Below are positions 1 to 13,361 of a stretch of 64,000 nt of DNA, in pieces. Every line of letters starts with the position of its first letter. The first letter of the stretch is position 1. The notes under the pieces are model-generated. The model was not told the DNA's origin. It did not search any database and saw only the letters and a list, made by a program, of their open reading frames with translations. Source of the stretch: Isoetes taiwanensis (lineage: Eukaryota; Streptophyta; Lycopodiopsida; Isoetales; Isoetaceae); contig JAJEKV010000002.1 in NCBI GenBank assembly GCA_021234155.1, positions 34,454,128-34,518,127 on the forward strand, given 5' to 3'. Made by a program: the position numbers and the translations under genes.

Positions 1-1403
1 CGAGAGCGATTCTGAGTGTCTCTGCTCTACGGTTCACATCCTGCGTCCCGGCTTCCATAGCTTCCAACCACGGTGTCTACCGCCCCTGTATCTACCAAGC
101 TCACAACGCATTCTTTGTCTTTCAAATTGTAACTTAGCGGGCACTATCATCACGTAAATGCGCGATCCTCAATTCTGTGATTACGTCGTTTTTTACGGCA
201 CCAAGCTGCTGTAGCTTATCAGAGATGTGTCGGGAGGCACGCAAAGGCGTCTGCTGACAGCCTCAACTTCCTTTGAGATGTGGCTCAAAGTTCGGTAGCG
301 GATTACTGTATGGCCGCTGTCGGTGTGGGTACTTAGTACAGGGCCTCCCTCTTCATGGAAGAGCGTCTCTCCCTCTGCGAGGCCTCTTCCTTGGTACTTG
401 TCAGCTATAATAGGCGCCATCTTTGCCTTGACCAGCTACTCCACCTCCAACTTCGACCCGGCACATGTCATTGGTAATCCTGCCTTCATATGAACCTTCT
501 CTGTCCTCTCTTCACTATTCGAGCATACCCGGTAATCTACGCTGAGTCGTCTAAAACTAACCTATAACTTACCAGTCTTTTTTTTCTCAAACCGTTATCA
601 TACACATCACTTAGATTTGACAAATACCACCACTAAATTTACGGTTGTCAGCATCAATAGATTTATCACTTGATAAACATCATTTCGTGTGTGTTAGCAA
701 TAAAGTTTCGCAGCGTAAGTTCCGATCATGGATCTGAGGTGGAATAACTATCATCCAAATCACTTCATATAAGTACCTCTAAGCTGTACTAATTAACCAA
801 AATCTCACGTACCATGGAGCGGCTTCATAAGAAACACATAGAGTTTGAGAACGGAAATCCGAACACAAGACAACTTCACAATAAAAGTCAAGTTTCTAAT
901 AGATGACATAATATCAATTTCAAATTAGCTACTTACTTAGATTAGACCCTGGCGAGGCTGCTGACTCCTTTTATGCAAGCGATAACTATGGGTCTATGAC
1001 AACCTTAGATTGACTTCCCAATCATAGTTGTGACACGAACCACAACTCTTGTGACTCACTGAATCCATTGTATTACATCACAAACTGCGCTTAGTCCGGA
1101 ATATTTTGCTAATCAAAATTGCTTCCCATAAAGAGAATAATATTCTTGTTGATTGTTACTCCTTACTGTCGATAACTGTTAATTTCTATCACAAAAGATC
1201 ATCGTGAGAATCTCACCCCAATCTTATCTTACATTATCCCTATATTTTGACATCATTTACTTACGGTCGCCTAAGTTTTGTTCTCCTTCATTATTGAAGA
1301 TAGTAACTTCTAATTTCTCTGTTGCATCTCCCAACGTTGCATGGAATATATTACTGATCCTTAACAATGACATCACACATCCATTTCAAACCAATTGGTA
1401 AAT
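1..1403. other. Region without recognised gene
   Basis: No open frame longer than about 75 codons and no domain motif was seen on either strand. The first 500 bases are richer in G and C than the AT-rich sequence that follows. I see no repeat structure or RNA gene here. It is flanked on the right by the left inverted repeat of the 1.4-8.0 kb element. Confidence 0.5.
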
Positions 1404-1440
1404 CATATAGGTGTAAATATGGTAATGCTACCCAAAAAGC
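1404..1440 (+). repeat. Left terminal inverted repeat
   Basis: Bases 1411-1427 read GTGTAAATATGGTAATG and 1432-1440 read CCAAAAAGC. They match the reverse complement of 7970-8000 apart from a short variable spacer. Just inside lie short repeated phrases containing CTTAGCAC. Confidence 0.6.
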
Positions 1441-2865
1441 CTTTGACACTTAGCACCTAAACTTTGGCACTTAGCAGCGTGGTTATACCTCCCCACAATC
1501 TGCGACCTCGGTTCGTAGCACCTAACTGGGTACCCAGCTCCTTTTTTTATCCCAATTTATTATTTCTTTTGCTCTGTTTTTCTCCGCTCACATCATAGGT
1601 CAGTGCTCAGGAACTTACATTGGTGATCCCGATTACGTGGTAGAGGGGCTGATTCACATTTGAGAGTTTGAGAAAGGATACTACGGCCTTTCAAACCATC
1701 AGTTTTGCATTACTCCGGAAGCAGATTCAATTGGTGGCCAAATAATGTTACACAAGTGATGGGGAATCGGTTTGTAGAACCCTCGATCCCAAATTAGAGC
1801 AAACTTAAATTCGCTATTATTACATCACGAGAGCCAAATTAGACGATTTGTTAAAGGATTCTTTATCCGGATGGGGTTTCAAACAATGAAGTGGGAAGCA
1901 ATTTGCCCTTGCATTTGCTTGGGAAAATTACCAAGAAGGTCTTGAAGATCACGAAGGCCATCAAATCAATTGAAACGCATATGGTGCCTGGTTATGGTTC
2001 TGAGGCATATGACTGAGACCTCCCGAGGTGTTAAAGAGAAACAAAGAAATTGATTCAAAGCCTCGGTTTAGAGCAAAGAGGTAGCAAGTAGTAAACTTGA
2101 TCGAGACAAACTTGAAAGGCGGAATCTGCCGGATAGTGGCCAGTCTGGAAAACTTATGATCAAAGAAAACTTCGGATGGAAAAAGAAATCACGAGGATAT
2201 AGTTATTTAGCGGCGGTGAAAAGTCAAATGACAAAATTTTTTAAAAGGCTAACCGAGAAAAAGACCATGACATAGAACAATTGAAATCAACTTTGCTTGT
2301 TGAAAGAGGGGCATGTTCATGACACGGGAAGTAGAGCAGGGAAATAAAGAGGTTGGAGAAAGTTAATGTTTGAGGTATCTTGCGGAGTCCATGGAGTCAT
2401 TATGCGGAACTGGAGATCGGATCTGATTTTTGAAGAAGGGAAATTTGGGCCCGAGAATTAATTCAAGCGGATGAAATTTGACATCCAAAGGCTGACCAAG
2501 GAATATATGCAAAAAAACCTTGGCTTGATCTAGGAGACATCAAGAATTCAACTTTCTGCATCAACACCATCAAGAAGAAATCTTCTAGGTTTTACAAAAT
2601 TTTTGTAATGCTTGTGGTTGGGATTTCTGATAAGTCTAACTTTCTTTAATTCTTAATTTGCTCACATGATATCATGTGATGTGTCTTTGCCTTGTTAAGG
2701 AAGGCAAATGTTGAAATGTGAATGCCTAGTTCACGAAGACCTTTATGTTGAGCTTGGCTTGAGCATTCTGATGCGGTGGCGAGGTTTGCTTCAGCTGATC
2801 CTAGATTAAGTTTAGGAAATCAGATTTGGGATCAAAATACAGTGCGAGACAATTGAGATGTAGTA

Positions 2866-2921
2866 GATGTGCAATGCGACCAATTGAAGTCCCGGATGTG
2901 CAATCGACCAATTGAAGTCCC
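2866..2921 (+). repeat. 29-bp tandem duplication
   Basis: Two adjacent copies start with GATGTGCAAT and end with CCAATTGAAGTCCC, at 2866 and 2895. They differ by a one- to two-base indel. The duplication is too short to suggest a function and lies inside the inverted-repeat-bounded segment. Confidence 0.7.
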
Positions 2922-5416
2922 CTTCTACTATACGAAGAAGAAGGTTGAGACATGTCGAGGATGGTCTGATATTGAAGCAGTGTTAAGGGGCGGTGACCCC
3001 AATGCGATTAAGTGTGATAAATTTGGGGAAGGAAACAAAAGAACGCCGGATAGAGATTGAGTATGTCTTAACCTCCAACAGGAAGAAGCGAAGCAAGATC
3101 AAGAAAAAGGCGTGGTTGTAGAAGAAACGGGGAAGGAAAAGACATTGAATAAAGAAAGAGACTAGCAAAAAGAAAGGAGGTAGCAAGGCCAAAGCATTTG
3201 TGGACCAAAGCCAAAGGTTACTAGAAAGTATCCTTTGAGAAGGAGAGTCAAAGAATGATGGGAATGATCTTGAGGAACGCGGGAACTTGCAAGGCAGAAG
3301 AAGAGGTTGAGAAGGATGTCATGGACAACATAAACTCAACCCTTGCTGATATTCACGAGGTCGCGGTTTGAAAGTTCAAAAGAAGTTCATGAAGAAGCGG
3401 CCGATACTAGAATTTTGCACCAAATGTAAGGCTGCGGCACTCTCGTAAGATAAAGGTACAAAACTTGCGGCCAAGTTGAATTATGAGGGGGAAAAACAAC
3501 ATCCTTGGCCCGGAATAATTCATTCACGATTGTTTAATTTGAATTCTTAAATTGTGTATTCATTATTTGGGTTGTCTGTAATCTTGAGGGAGTGACCAAG
3601 TAGTCCAAAGTGATGAGGACTTAAATGTATCTGATTAACTTCGGTCTTGTGCCTTTTTATTTTTAATCTCAATATTTGTACTTGAATTTGGGTGTGTATT
3701 CCTTGATTAATGTTGTAGATATTTAGGTCCAGCGGAAGTACAAAGTGTAAATGCTTCAAGTTCCCTTTGCTTTGCCAATTGTTATTAGGCAAAAGAGATT
3801 GATTCTAGATCTTAATGGCGTTCTCGTGAAGACCTTTAGAAGAAGCAATCAATTGAGGAGATGATCTTAAAAAGATAAACCCTCAATTATTAAAATCATC
3901 AACAACTAACAAAGTAGTTGTATTAGGAGTAGGAGTACATGCTTGGAGGAAGCATCTTGGAGTATGACTTAGCCATTTGGTCCTCATGAGCGATTTAATG
4001 TTCATGAGATTGTGATAATCCTATGTCACCTTTAAGAAGACAAATTCATCTTCATTTGGGACGAGTTTTACGTGATGAGATGCCTTTCAAGTATCCTTTG
4101 GAGTCTTCTAATCCTATTTTTTTATGAAGCCACTCACTTAAGGTATATGCGGCTTTCACGAGTATGGCGAGAAATGTAATTATGGAGATGATAGAGGTTT
4201 ACAAGACATTTACATCCCCACCATTTACTTCCATCATGGTGCCTACTTTCACTGTCGATGGCTACATTAAATTACGGATGTTTATTTGCTTCCAATACTT
4301 AGGCCGAGGTGTCACATCTTTGAAGATACTTTAAACATCTTGAAGAATAACACTAGAAGAATGTTATACCATTATTTCCCTAGGTGTTCTTGAAGAATTA
4401 TTCGGTAGGACATTGGAAGGATAAGAAGCTGGCTGGTCAAAGCATCTTTACAAGGGCGGTCCCGGTGGTTAGTTTATGCACATGAAATGTCTTGGTCACG
4501 GACCGGTTAGTTCATCTCTGAAGTTTTAGTTCGATCTGGTATAAACTTTATACCAATTTTATTTGTAGAATAACAACTATGTGAGTCTTGATTTGCCTCC
4601 ATTTTGTCTGAGATACTATGAGATACTATTCCTAGGCTCCTTTAACCTCAACTCAACATTTCTCCCAATCTGATTAAACTCACATACACACATTTTATCA
4701 CTTGAATTGAATGCAATAGTTGCAAAAAGCATGACAATGAGTCTATAAGCTACCTTCAAAGAGTTTTCCTTGTCACATGGCCTGTCGCGGTGGATACTTT
4801 GTTGTTCCCTTCCAAGGTATGGCATTCAATTCTTTGGTCTGTCAATGTTTGAAGACTCCACCTCGAGAATATTTGTAACATCAAGTCTTTGTAAATTACT
4901 TTTAAGTCTTTGGACATCGAGTGTGCTGTCCTAAAAACAACAAAAAAGGAATAATACCTTTTGATATCATTGCTCCAGGATGGATGATTTTAGAAGTACA
5001 ATTGGAAGAAAATTAACAACCTCATGTACTGCTTTGCGGTTTGCATCCATTGTACTTCATTTGCTCTTGAGTTAGTACCCTCTTTTTATAAGCACTGGCG
5101 CATGCTCACCTTTGCCATGTGAGCTAGCAAAAAATTCCATAGGAGATCCTTACCCTTTCTCCCATAAAAGTCTACCAGAAAATGGAATGGTCTTGAAGAC
5201 TTGAGCTATGAAGAGCGATACATCACTCAAAATACATGTTTCTTATATTCAATTCCAATACTTGCAATATTCGGCATGCATTTGTAGACAATGTTGGACA
5301 AATTACGTGTCATGTGTTTTGTCATCATAATATAGAAATAAGGTCTCCTTCACAATACCTTTGAGAGTTTGTTTCTCTTCTCCTTGGCTAGGAGTCCTTG
5401 TTCTTGTTCAAGCTCA

Positions 5417-5460
5417 CCTCTCTCTTCCTTCTTTCTTCTTCTTCTTCTTTCTTCATCCTC
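5417..5460 (+). repeat. Pyrimidine microsatellite (CTT/TTC-rich)
   Basis: A run made almost only of C and T, dominated by TTC triplets, inside the inverted-repeat-bounded segment. It is a simple-sequence tract with no other feature attached. Confidence 0.75.
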
Positions 5461-7969
5461 CACATAAGTAATATGCACTAAATTGACACGTCCGGTATGC
5501 ATGTGATTGAGCTTCTTTATTGGATCTTAAATAAGTAATTTTAAAGTCTATAGCCGAAACAATAGTATCATCTGGTATGGTTGCGAAGCATTTCTTGAAT
5601 TCATAGCTTGCCCGATGAGCTTTATAATTATGTGGGACAAAGACTTCATAGTCTTTTGCATGCTCATTAAATTCAAAAGAATTTGATCTTGTAGGCCAAT
5701 CTAGTAACCTTTAGGTTTCTTAGATAGCTTGTACATTATTCTTTCTTTGGACTTCTTCTTTGGCAGTTCAATGTCGAATGATTGGCTCAACTCCTAAAAT
5801 GTATGCTTGAATTTGATAGTTAGTACCTTTTCAAATACTTTCCATTGGACATTGATAGACTTTGCTTGTTCCTCTCTTTAGGACATGTTGGCAACTTTGC
5901 AATACAAAAACAATAATGGCGGTCATGTCGATTCTGATAACTTTCCCAATTCAAGAAAAGCAGATCTAGACTCTAAGACTCCTTACGACCACAACCTAAT
6001 GGTTTTGCAAATGATTTTAATCTTAGCATGAACTCAAAGGGGCTGAGAATATGTGGATTGATCACGGGTGAAGTCTTTTATCGAGCTTGTTGAAAATGAT
6101 CACCTTGTAGGGTCAAGAATTGGTCAAGTAATCACGGGGAATCAAGATTTTGCACATCACTCTAATAAGGATAATTTTGAAATTCTATCACGGATTAGAC
6201 TCGACAACTACAGCCAGAATACACACTGGAAACCTTAATAGCTGGTAAAAAGCAAGGCACAATGTGATTTAGTTACAGGACTTCGGATTATTTCAAGGTA
6301 TGATTTGAAATTTGAGGCTGCTCATCTGCGAGGGCATGAACACTCAATCTTTTCACGTGTTTGAGTGAAGGTACAGGCATTCCTATCAAGCAGGGGACAC
6401 TCACATAGAACTTTGGACAAGATAATACATTGGGGAAAGATTATTAAGACCAGGGCCGAGAGCTTGAGGTTTAGATTAGATCTTTACTTAAGTAATGTAC
6501 AAGCAAAAGGAAACCATGCCTTCTTTAACCCACACGTACAGAGTCTGCATCAAACCTGCGTTAGCATGCCACTCTTCACTCATCCTTTTGGCACCACCAT
6601 TCTCCAATAATCACTAGTTGATTTAATGGGTGTTCTCGCCAATACATCTGGTCGACTGGGCCACAAACTTTGCACTTATTTACATTCCTTGTGAACACCA
6701 TGAGGATCATCCTCATATTGATATTTTGCCTTACAAATTCTAAATGCAAATGGTATTGTGACAAAAAGCGAGGGTCTCCCTTTCTTTTAATTTTTCTAAT
6801 GTAGCTTGGCCAGGTTTTAAAAGCCTATTTGGGACATCTTCATATCTGGATGTTCGCGAAACAAGATATAGTTGAACTTTTGCACAATGAAAAAATTTAG
6901 TTACTTTCTAAACAAAAGAAAGAAAAGCATTCAAAATGTATGGTGAAACTATACGTGTCATCTCTAGCGGAGATGAATAGGACGATCAATTTTCTCACCT
7001 TTATCATTCAAATGCTTCCTCACATGCTTCTTATAGGTGATACTGCGATATTTTCATCCCAATACTTCACATTTGCATGTGGCTATTTCTTGGTGTGAAG
7101 GCATCTTTTCTTCTCTTCCTTCAAACATGACGGGGGCCGGCCGGATGCGCAAAGGCCGTCTTCTAAATGCCATGGCAGCAGTTTTTAGAGTGGAATAGAT
7201 AGAACCCTTAGTGCGAGATTGATTGATCCGGGCGACAGTGCCATTTGTAGAGTGCTCTTTCTTGCTTGCAAAATGTCAGGTTACATTTTGTTTGCATTGT
7301 CTCTCGGACATTGGAAATCATGAGCCATGCATTACGTGAGTTCTTGGGATATGGTAATTCTCCTTTGCAATGGTAAATGTACCAATTTTTCTTAAAGTCT
7401 TTGAGTCCTTGTCTAAATCCTACGAGCAATTCCTCACAATGTGATTAAAAATTGATTAGCTCTTTTTGTGACTCTTGCAACCTTCTATCGAAAATGTTTC
7501 TCTTACAACTACTCATTGGAGTCGCGATATTTTCTTTTTCCTTTAGTTTCAATCTCTTTACAGTTCTCTCTTCCTCTTAGCTAAAATCGGATAAATTCTC
7601 CTTTCTGTCGGCAAGGCTCACCGGAATTAGAATTGGGATTGGCATTGGATTGAGAATTGCAAGTGAATTATCGAAGCCATGAGAGCGGATGAAGATTGAA
7701 TTGGTTGGAATTGAAGGCGGCCGGGGAAAATCGTTCTACGAGGAAATCTTGAAGAATGACCGTAAAATTTCCCCTCCAGAATCAGGCCATCTAATCAGCC
7801 AAACATGAAATTCATCTCCCCGATTGGCGGCGGGATCATCCGTATCATCGATCCCTACCTCCCGCGGGATGGTCAGTTCTATTTAAGGTAATCATCAAGC
7901 GATGTCGTTGAGCGAAAAGCACTTCGAGGGTAAAGCACCTAAAAGCACTACGGTACTTGTCGGGGCGGT

Positions 7970-8007
7970 GCTTTTTGGAATAACATTACCATATTTACAC
8001 CCCTCTG
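7970..8007 (-). repeat. Right terminal inverted repeat
   Basis: The reverse complement of this stretch reads CAGAGGG followed by GTGTAAATATGGTAATG, then a variable spacer and CCAAAAAGC, matching the left end at 1411-1440. Immediately inside (7917-7975) are repeated AAAGCAC/GTGCTTT words that could form small hairpins. Confidence 0.6.
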
Positions 8008-11000
8008 CCTCTTTAATGGTTTGTAGCAGCCCCGTTTCGCACCAAAATTACAGGTTCTCAAACACTTACCTTCTTGCATCTTAGGCATCATACCACATTA
8101 GGTGGTTTGGATCAATAAGCGTTATGCAGCGCGAACATTGAAGTACTCAATCTTCACAAGATCGACAGAATAATATTTTGCAAAAAGCAAGGAATCAACA
8201 TACCTCATACTAACAACCTACACTGCCATCCCCAACATAAGGTTGTAATATATACGATACAAATGCCTGCGATCATGCAGTATTTTTCTTGGCGTCTTTG
8301 TACACTTGTCACTCTTGCTCATACCTTTAGTGTGATTGAATTAGCATGTTACAATATTTAAAGATCACGTAACCCATACCATGTCACGTAAAGCGTTAAG
8401 CATAAGCAGAGTGTTTGGATTTGAATTCCATCATTGTTTTATTTGTTGTTGACAAAGAGACTATCTGTCGGTGATTTATTCGGCAATTTAATTCAATCAA
8501 TAGTAGTAGAACCTCGAAATTTGCTAGCTGAACCGCAGGAGTCGGTATTACTATTGGGATGTCACAACTTATTCGCGGCTTGACTTCTCTCCCTTCATTC
8601 GACAAGATCTCCCCATAGGCTCCACATTTTACACTTTTCCTTTGGAATATGTTTCCTTTGTTAGAAAATATCCACCTTGTATTTGTATTCATAAAATACC
8701 TTTCATCAAGGAGGGCATTAGTGCGTTTGAAACATCTTACTTATCATATTTTCTATGAAACGAGTTTCTAACCACGAGAGGCCCGACAAACAATTCAATG
8801 ACATGCATAGCGAAGAAATTATACAATGTATTACCTATCTCAATACCATAACAAACAAATGGAAAGTATTTCATGTACCAAAGACCACTTTCCCATCAAG
8901 GTTAGCATTGCAATTCATCTGCGCACACGAAACTTACGCTCCATTGAGTTTCCCACCTCGCGGTCCATCACTTTGGCAACTTCAATTGGTATTGCATCAA
9001 GCGTTATCGATAGTCATGGTTTCACGGTTGTATATCGTTTCCCCGTTACATGGTAGAACAACTCCTTTAGAGATGTAATACACCTACATGTCCACAAGAA
9101 CTTCGCGACTACCTCTATTCATGACATAATCCCCAATTTATGCATCCAACCTATCACCTACCTTCATCAACTTTCAGGTATTTGTAAATTTGTAATTTTG
9201 CCTCGTCAAACATTGTTGCTTGGAATTCCAGTTCCCTGTATATATTAAGGCGACTCTCTAAATATTCGCCAAAAGCAGAAGTAAGAATCCAATCAATTCA
9301 AATTTGCATACATCCTTGTCATAGCTCCACATTAAACAATTTCCCCTTGCACGGTCTTACGCTGTTCTAAATAAGGTCCTTTCCACATTACTTTTACTTT
9401 AATTGTCCAATTTGCTTGGTAAGGACTTAATTGAACCAATGGACAAATTGTTCTCCCACTTCTATGTTTTTCATCATTTATGCTGCAACATTTCCTCAAA
9501 ATAAAAATCTTTATATACCACGATAGAAGAGATCACATCAAGGGATACCTCATCATCATGCACACACGAGCAATTCGATACGAGAATTACCTATGGCTGC
9601 GAACTATGAACACACTTTTTGAACACATTTAAAGTTATCAAAACTCCATCACAAATAATGGCGGAAAAAAAAATTACCAACTATTCAAGCAATTCTCTAA
9701 AAATAGCATTCCTGAGTAGATTCACGGATCTGCCTCATTACGTAGGATCGGCATCTTCTCTAAATTTCGTATTCTTGTCGATACGTGTACAATTGCCATG
9801 AGCAAACACGATGCGTTAGCAAATCGGGACTATTTTATCTAATGTTAAGCCGAATAAGCGTGGAATATGGGTTGAGTATCTGACTTATTTGTGTGTGATA
9901 TGTCTTGTAAAGAGCGTATGTATTTGGTGGAAAAATCTACCCGGAGCAAATCGCATGTATATTTTAAGGCTGTCCTCATGTCCAAAATACGGACTGATCC
10001 ACAAATCGTTGTGCATTTACCGTCCTTATATGCTTTCTAGCATTCTTCACAAGCCCTTTACTGCATCCAAGCGATCATAATTTGACACCGGGCTCTACTT
10101 TAAAGGTAGCGTGTGTTTGGGCAAGTCGGGTGATCATAACTATGAAGAAACTCATTTTTAAATAGCAGTAGCTTGTGTAGATACACAGTCACTTTCACTT
10201 ATGGAATCCCACGAGAATATATCTCTTTTCCGGACGGCATACGATCAGAATAGACACATTAAACTCATCCCACATGCATTTAATGGAGATAAAATGCTCT
10301 TCTTTCACACAAAAGTTGGTCTACAAACAATATCTAGGGTATAAATTCGAGTGCCTCTTCCATAGATATTTGTTGTGAAGACAAATCAAATGTCACAACA
10401 TCGATTACCAATTCTCACTTATGGGCGACACTAATGTTATTATTAACTCTTGGTCACTTTGACATTTTCTAAGATACATCTAACTTGTGATAATAAATGC
10501 TCTCCGTCTCGGATGATTTAATAGAAGGCGACTCTTGTTGCACTTCTCCACACTTTTGGTACTATGGACTGCTCATACAAAAATTAAGCTGCTGACCCAC
10601 GAAACACTTTCCTCCGTGGAACATCATTTCTACACAATTCGTAGAATCACACTTGATTCAATGTGACTCTATTTGCCATGTAGCAAATTCATCCCAAATG
10701 ATTAAATGGCATTCAATCCAGCAGAAACAAGCTTTCTCGAATATTAGCCTCAATAGTCAGTGCGGCAACACTATTCTCGATTCTGAGAATTTGAAACAAT
10801 GAGTGTCTTGAGGTTTCCCTCACAGGTATAACGGGCCGACCAATGCGATTTGTTGCAGGAACCAAAACAATCCATTTGAGACCCTCGATTAACAAACATA
10901 TAGCGTGAGTAGGAAAAGTCTTTTTGTACTGAAGCTTTCCCATCGATAAACAGAATACTTTATCACAGCTAAATGCGCGTCTTCGAACATAATCATATAT

Positions 11001-11710
11001 TCGTCCTTGATTCGCGTTCATCTTATCAGCATCTTTTTTACTCTTCTATGTAAGATCATAGTGAAGAAACTTTGACAACTCTTGCAACACTAGTGGCCAG
11101 AATATAGTTCCGGTGACCCAAAGCCGGCAACACTAGAGCCATGTTACTACAAGCACATTTTTCAATGCACAAAAACTGGCGCTACGCAAACAAAGTGCTG
11201 TCTCACGAGAATATCATGGAGTCCTTTATTAGCTCATCATGAAAATTCGACCACAACTCACTTCTTAGGGCCATCAAGGATAAGCAATGAAAAAGGAAGC
11301 ATGGCTATGACGGCGTTTCGCATAACAACACTCTTGCATTGTCTGGCCCGGCTCACGTCCTATCATGCAATAAACCCATAGCAGGTTACCACTTCTTAAT
11401 GGGTATCATAGGTAGTCTATTATACTTCTTTTAAAGTCTTCCCAACACCTCATTTGGAGTATCACGGCAAAGCACATCACGCAAATAGAGACAAGCTCCC
11501 CCTCCCGTTGGTATCACCAGCCTTATTCTACAAATAAGGGTTTTGCTTACTTCTCTTAGAACTATGTTCCTAGGAAGGCTAGCGACTAACTAGTTCAGGT
11601 GATCACCATGGTATAAGTTCTATCTCACAGGATACAAAGTTGCATACTTTGTTCATGAAATCTTTGAAGATAAGGACAGCTCAGAAATTCTAGCGAGCCT
11701 CAAGAAATAT
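8008..11710. other. Region without recognised gene
   Basis: AT-rich sequence with scattered short open frames, the longest about 107 codons at 8755-9078 on the plus strand. None shows a recognisable domain, and overlapping frames of similar length argue against coding. I looked for retrotransposon polymerase motifs and found only weak, wrongly ordered resemblances. No RNA gene or clear repeat was seen. Confidence 0.45.
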
Positions 11711-11913
11711 GATCGAACGAGAAAGCGGTGGGCCTCCTATATGATCTACTCGTTCTTTGTTAGCCGATGAAGTGGAAGTATAACACCGGGATACTTTTAC
11801 GTGACAATAATGATCAAGCGAAAGCGTTTGTTGGGCCTCCTATATGATCTACTGGATTTCTTTGTTGGCGATGAGAGTGGAAGACACTTAACACGGGATA
11901 CTTTTTTGTGACA
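11711..11913 (+). repeat. Tandem duplication of a 101-bp unit
   Basis: Two adjacent copies begin at 11711 and 11812. Both contain GGGCCTCCTATATGATCTAC, then TTCTTTGTT, a GATGA..GTGGAAG segment, and end with GGGATACTTTT and GTGACA. The copies differ by many one- to four-base indels. No open frame or known repeat family was recognised. Confidence 0.8.
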
Positions 11914-12674
11914 TGAGAACTTTAGTGATGCAGCCATCACGCCTCCGGTGGCGATAGATACATATACACTTTGGTAATCCGCATTATCTCATCATCAAAT
12001 TGTGGATTCCGCGTCCGATTCGATACTCCACCTTGTCAAAACCTTTATAAATATAGGCGTATGGAGTACATGAAGATATGAGCGATTCGGGAAACAGCAT
12101 CAGCATTGATATGACGAAATCAAAAGCGCTTTATGCCGGGGAAAGGTGGGTATGACACAACATATCTATCTTCAACTTTCCTTCAACCCCGATCTTGCAC
12201 ACCAACCCTTGAGGTCCAAATGTGTTCTTGTAGTCAACTCTCGAGGATAATGCCAGCGGCATGCTCCATCAGCAAATGGATTCAGTGATTGTGCACCATA
12301 TATTTTCTGCGTACACCATTTGAGCAAGCACCTCATCATTTTACGGAATCTCCAGCGGATATTAGCAAGTCAATGACCTCAAATGGAATCTCATGCTACG
12401 ATTTCGTACAATATGGTCATGAGGCGGCCACGTTCCTGGGAATTCTATAACATGGATCATATCACATAGCGGACCAACATAAGAGTACAAATTCTTCAAA
12501 GATTGGAAGCTTGAGCATGGAATGACGACAACAACAATAATTGCTTTTATCTGCAGCGGTTTACTTGTAGCGCAACTGCTTGCCTTGATCTACTGGCCAA
12601 TCGGGATTAAGTAGTCATTGTAATAAGCGGGGCTAGGAGGCCCCTTCACTCAATCACGGACCGAGCACCAGCGC

Positions 12675-13361
12675 CTAGAACCAATAAAGGCGAAGGGCGG
12701 CCAGTCCGGACATCTTGCCCACCACGGTTCTCAATAAAATCATCATCCTCCTCAACATTTGAATCGTCAACCATAGACCTCGACCTCTCATATCCATTAG
12801 TTGCCAGAAATTCAGCCTTTCTTCTTCGACCCTAGAATACATATCCACAAGGTATTCTAAATTAGGGCAGCCTAAGCGAAGGCGCCTCATGGAAACAGCG
12901 TGACCTATACCAATCCACCGCGACATCTGGTCATTATCGGGGGAACCATCCGCCCGTCCGGCTAAATATAAGCGGATATTGCAAGGGTTCATCTTGCCCG
13001 TCGGTATGTTCATAAAACTGGTAGATTGATCTTGGTGAAGCCAAAAACCGTATTCTTGATTTAATTGTGGTGAGGTTATTTGCATGCACTATGGCGACAA
13101 CTTCATCACTTCATAAGCTGGCCCATTCAATCATCCCAAGAACACGGACTCCAGCAGCATTTGATTCACTTTCGCCTTATCCTTATGTGATGGGATTATG
13201 ACCTCTAGAGTCGCTTCGCTATTGGCGTCACCCAATACAGCGGGCAATAACTTCCTTTTCATAGCCAGCTCTCTCTCCTTGGCCCAATGTGAATATACAA
13301 AGTAATGGTGGCCGGGGTTTTGGCCCGTGGGATATGATACATGGTATGTCCTACCCATCAA
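12675..13361 (-). other. Two adjacent unrecognised minus-strand open frames
   Basis: An open frame of 76 codons (13131-13361) is followed after 45 bases by one of 136 codons (12675-13085) on the same strand. The composition is fairly even, with no low-complexity bias. The first is basic and charged in the middle (AKERELAMKRKLLPAVLG). The second has an arginine- and leucine-rich segment (MRRLRLGCPNLEYLVDMYSR). I do not recognise a family. They could be exons or fragments of one broken gene or of a transposon protein, or chance frames. No start or splice evidence decides this. The following 300 bases up to 13.7 kb show nothing recognisable. Confidence 0.2.

Larger units (their letters stand above)
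1404..8007. mobile_element. Candidate DNA transposon bounded by terminal inverted repeats
   Basis: The two ends carry inverted copies of one sequence. Reading inward from each end both give GTGTAAATATGGTAATG, then three to four variable bases, then CCAAAAAGC. This is roughly 26 of 30 positions over a gap of 6.6 kb. The right end reads CAGAGGGGTGTAAAT inward, and the left end CATATAGGTGTAAAT, which resembles the CA(G)..GGG start of hAT-type elements. The superfamily is inference. No clear target-site duplication is visible. Inside, the plus strand at 1.9-3.5 kb is purine-rich and lysine/glutamate-biased in translation, but stops occur every few dozen codons in all frames. I could not identify a transposase. 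It may be an old autonomous element, or two related non-autonomous ends that lie near each other by chance. Confidence 0.45.

Noticed and set aside
8755-9078. 107-codon plus-strand frame
   Set aside because: A second frame of 76 codons overlaps it on the same strand and neither shows a domain or likely promoter.
8820-9480. Possible gypsy-type retrotransposon fragments on the minus strand (MNRGSREVL, WKGPY)
   Set aside because: The pieces are short, interrupted by stops, lack the YxDD core, and are in the wrong order for integrase motifs.
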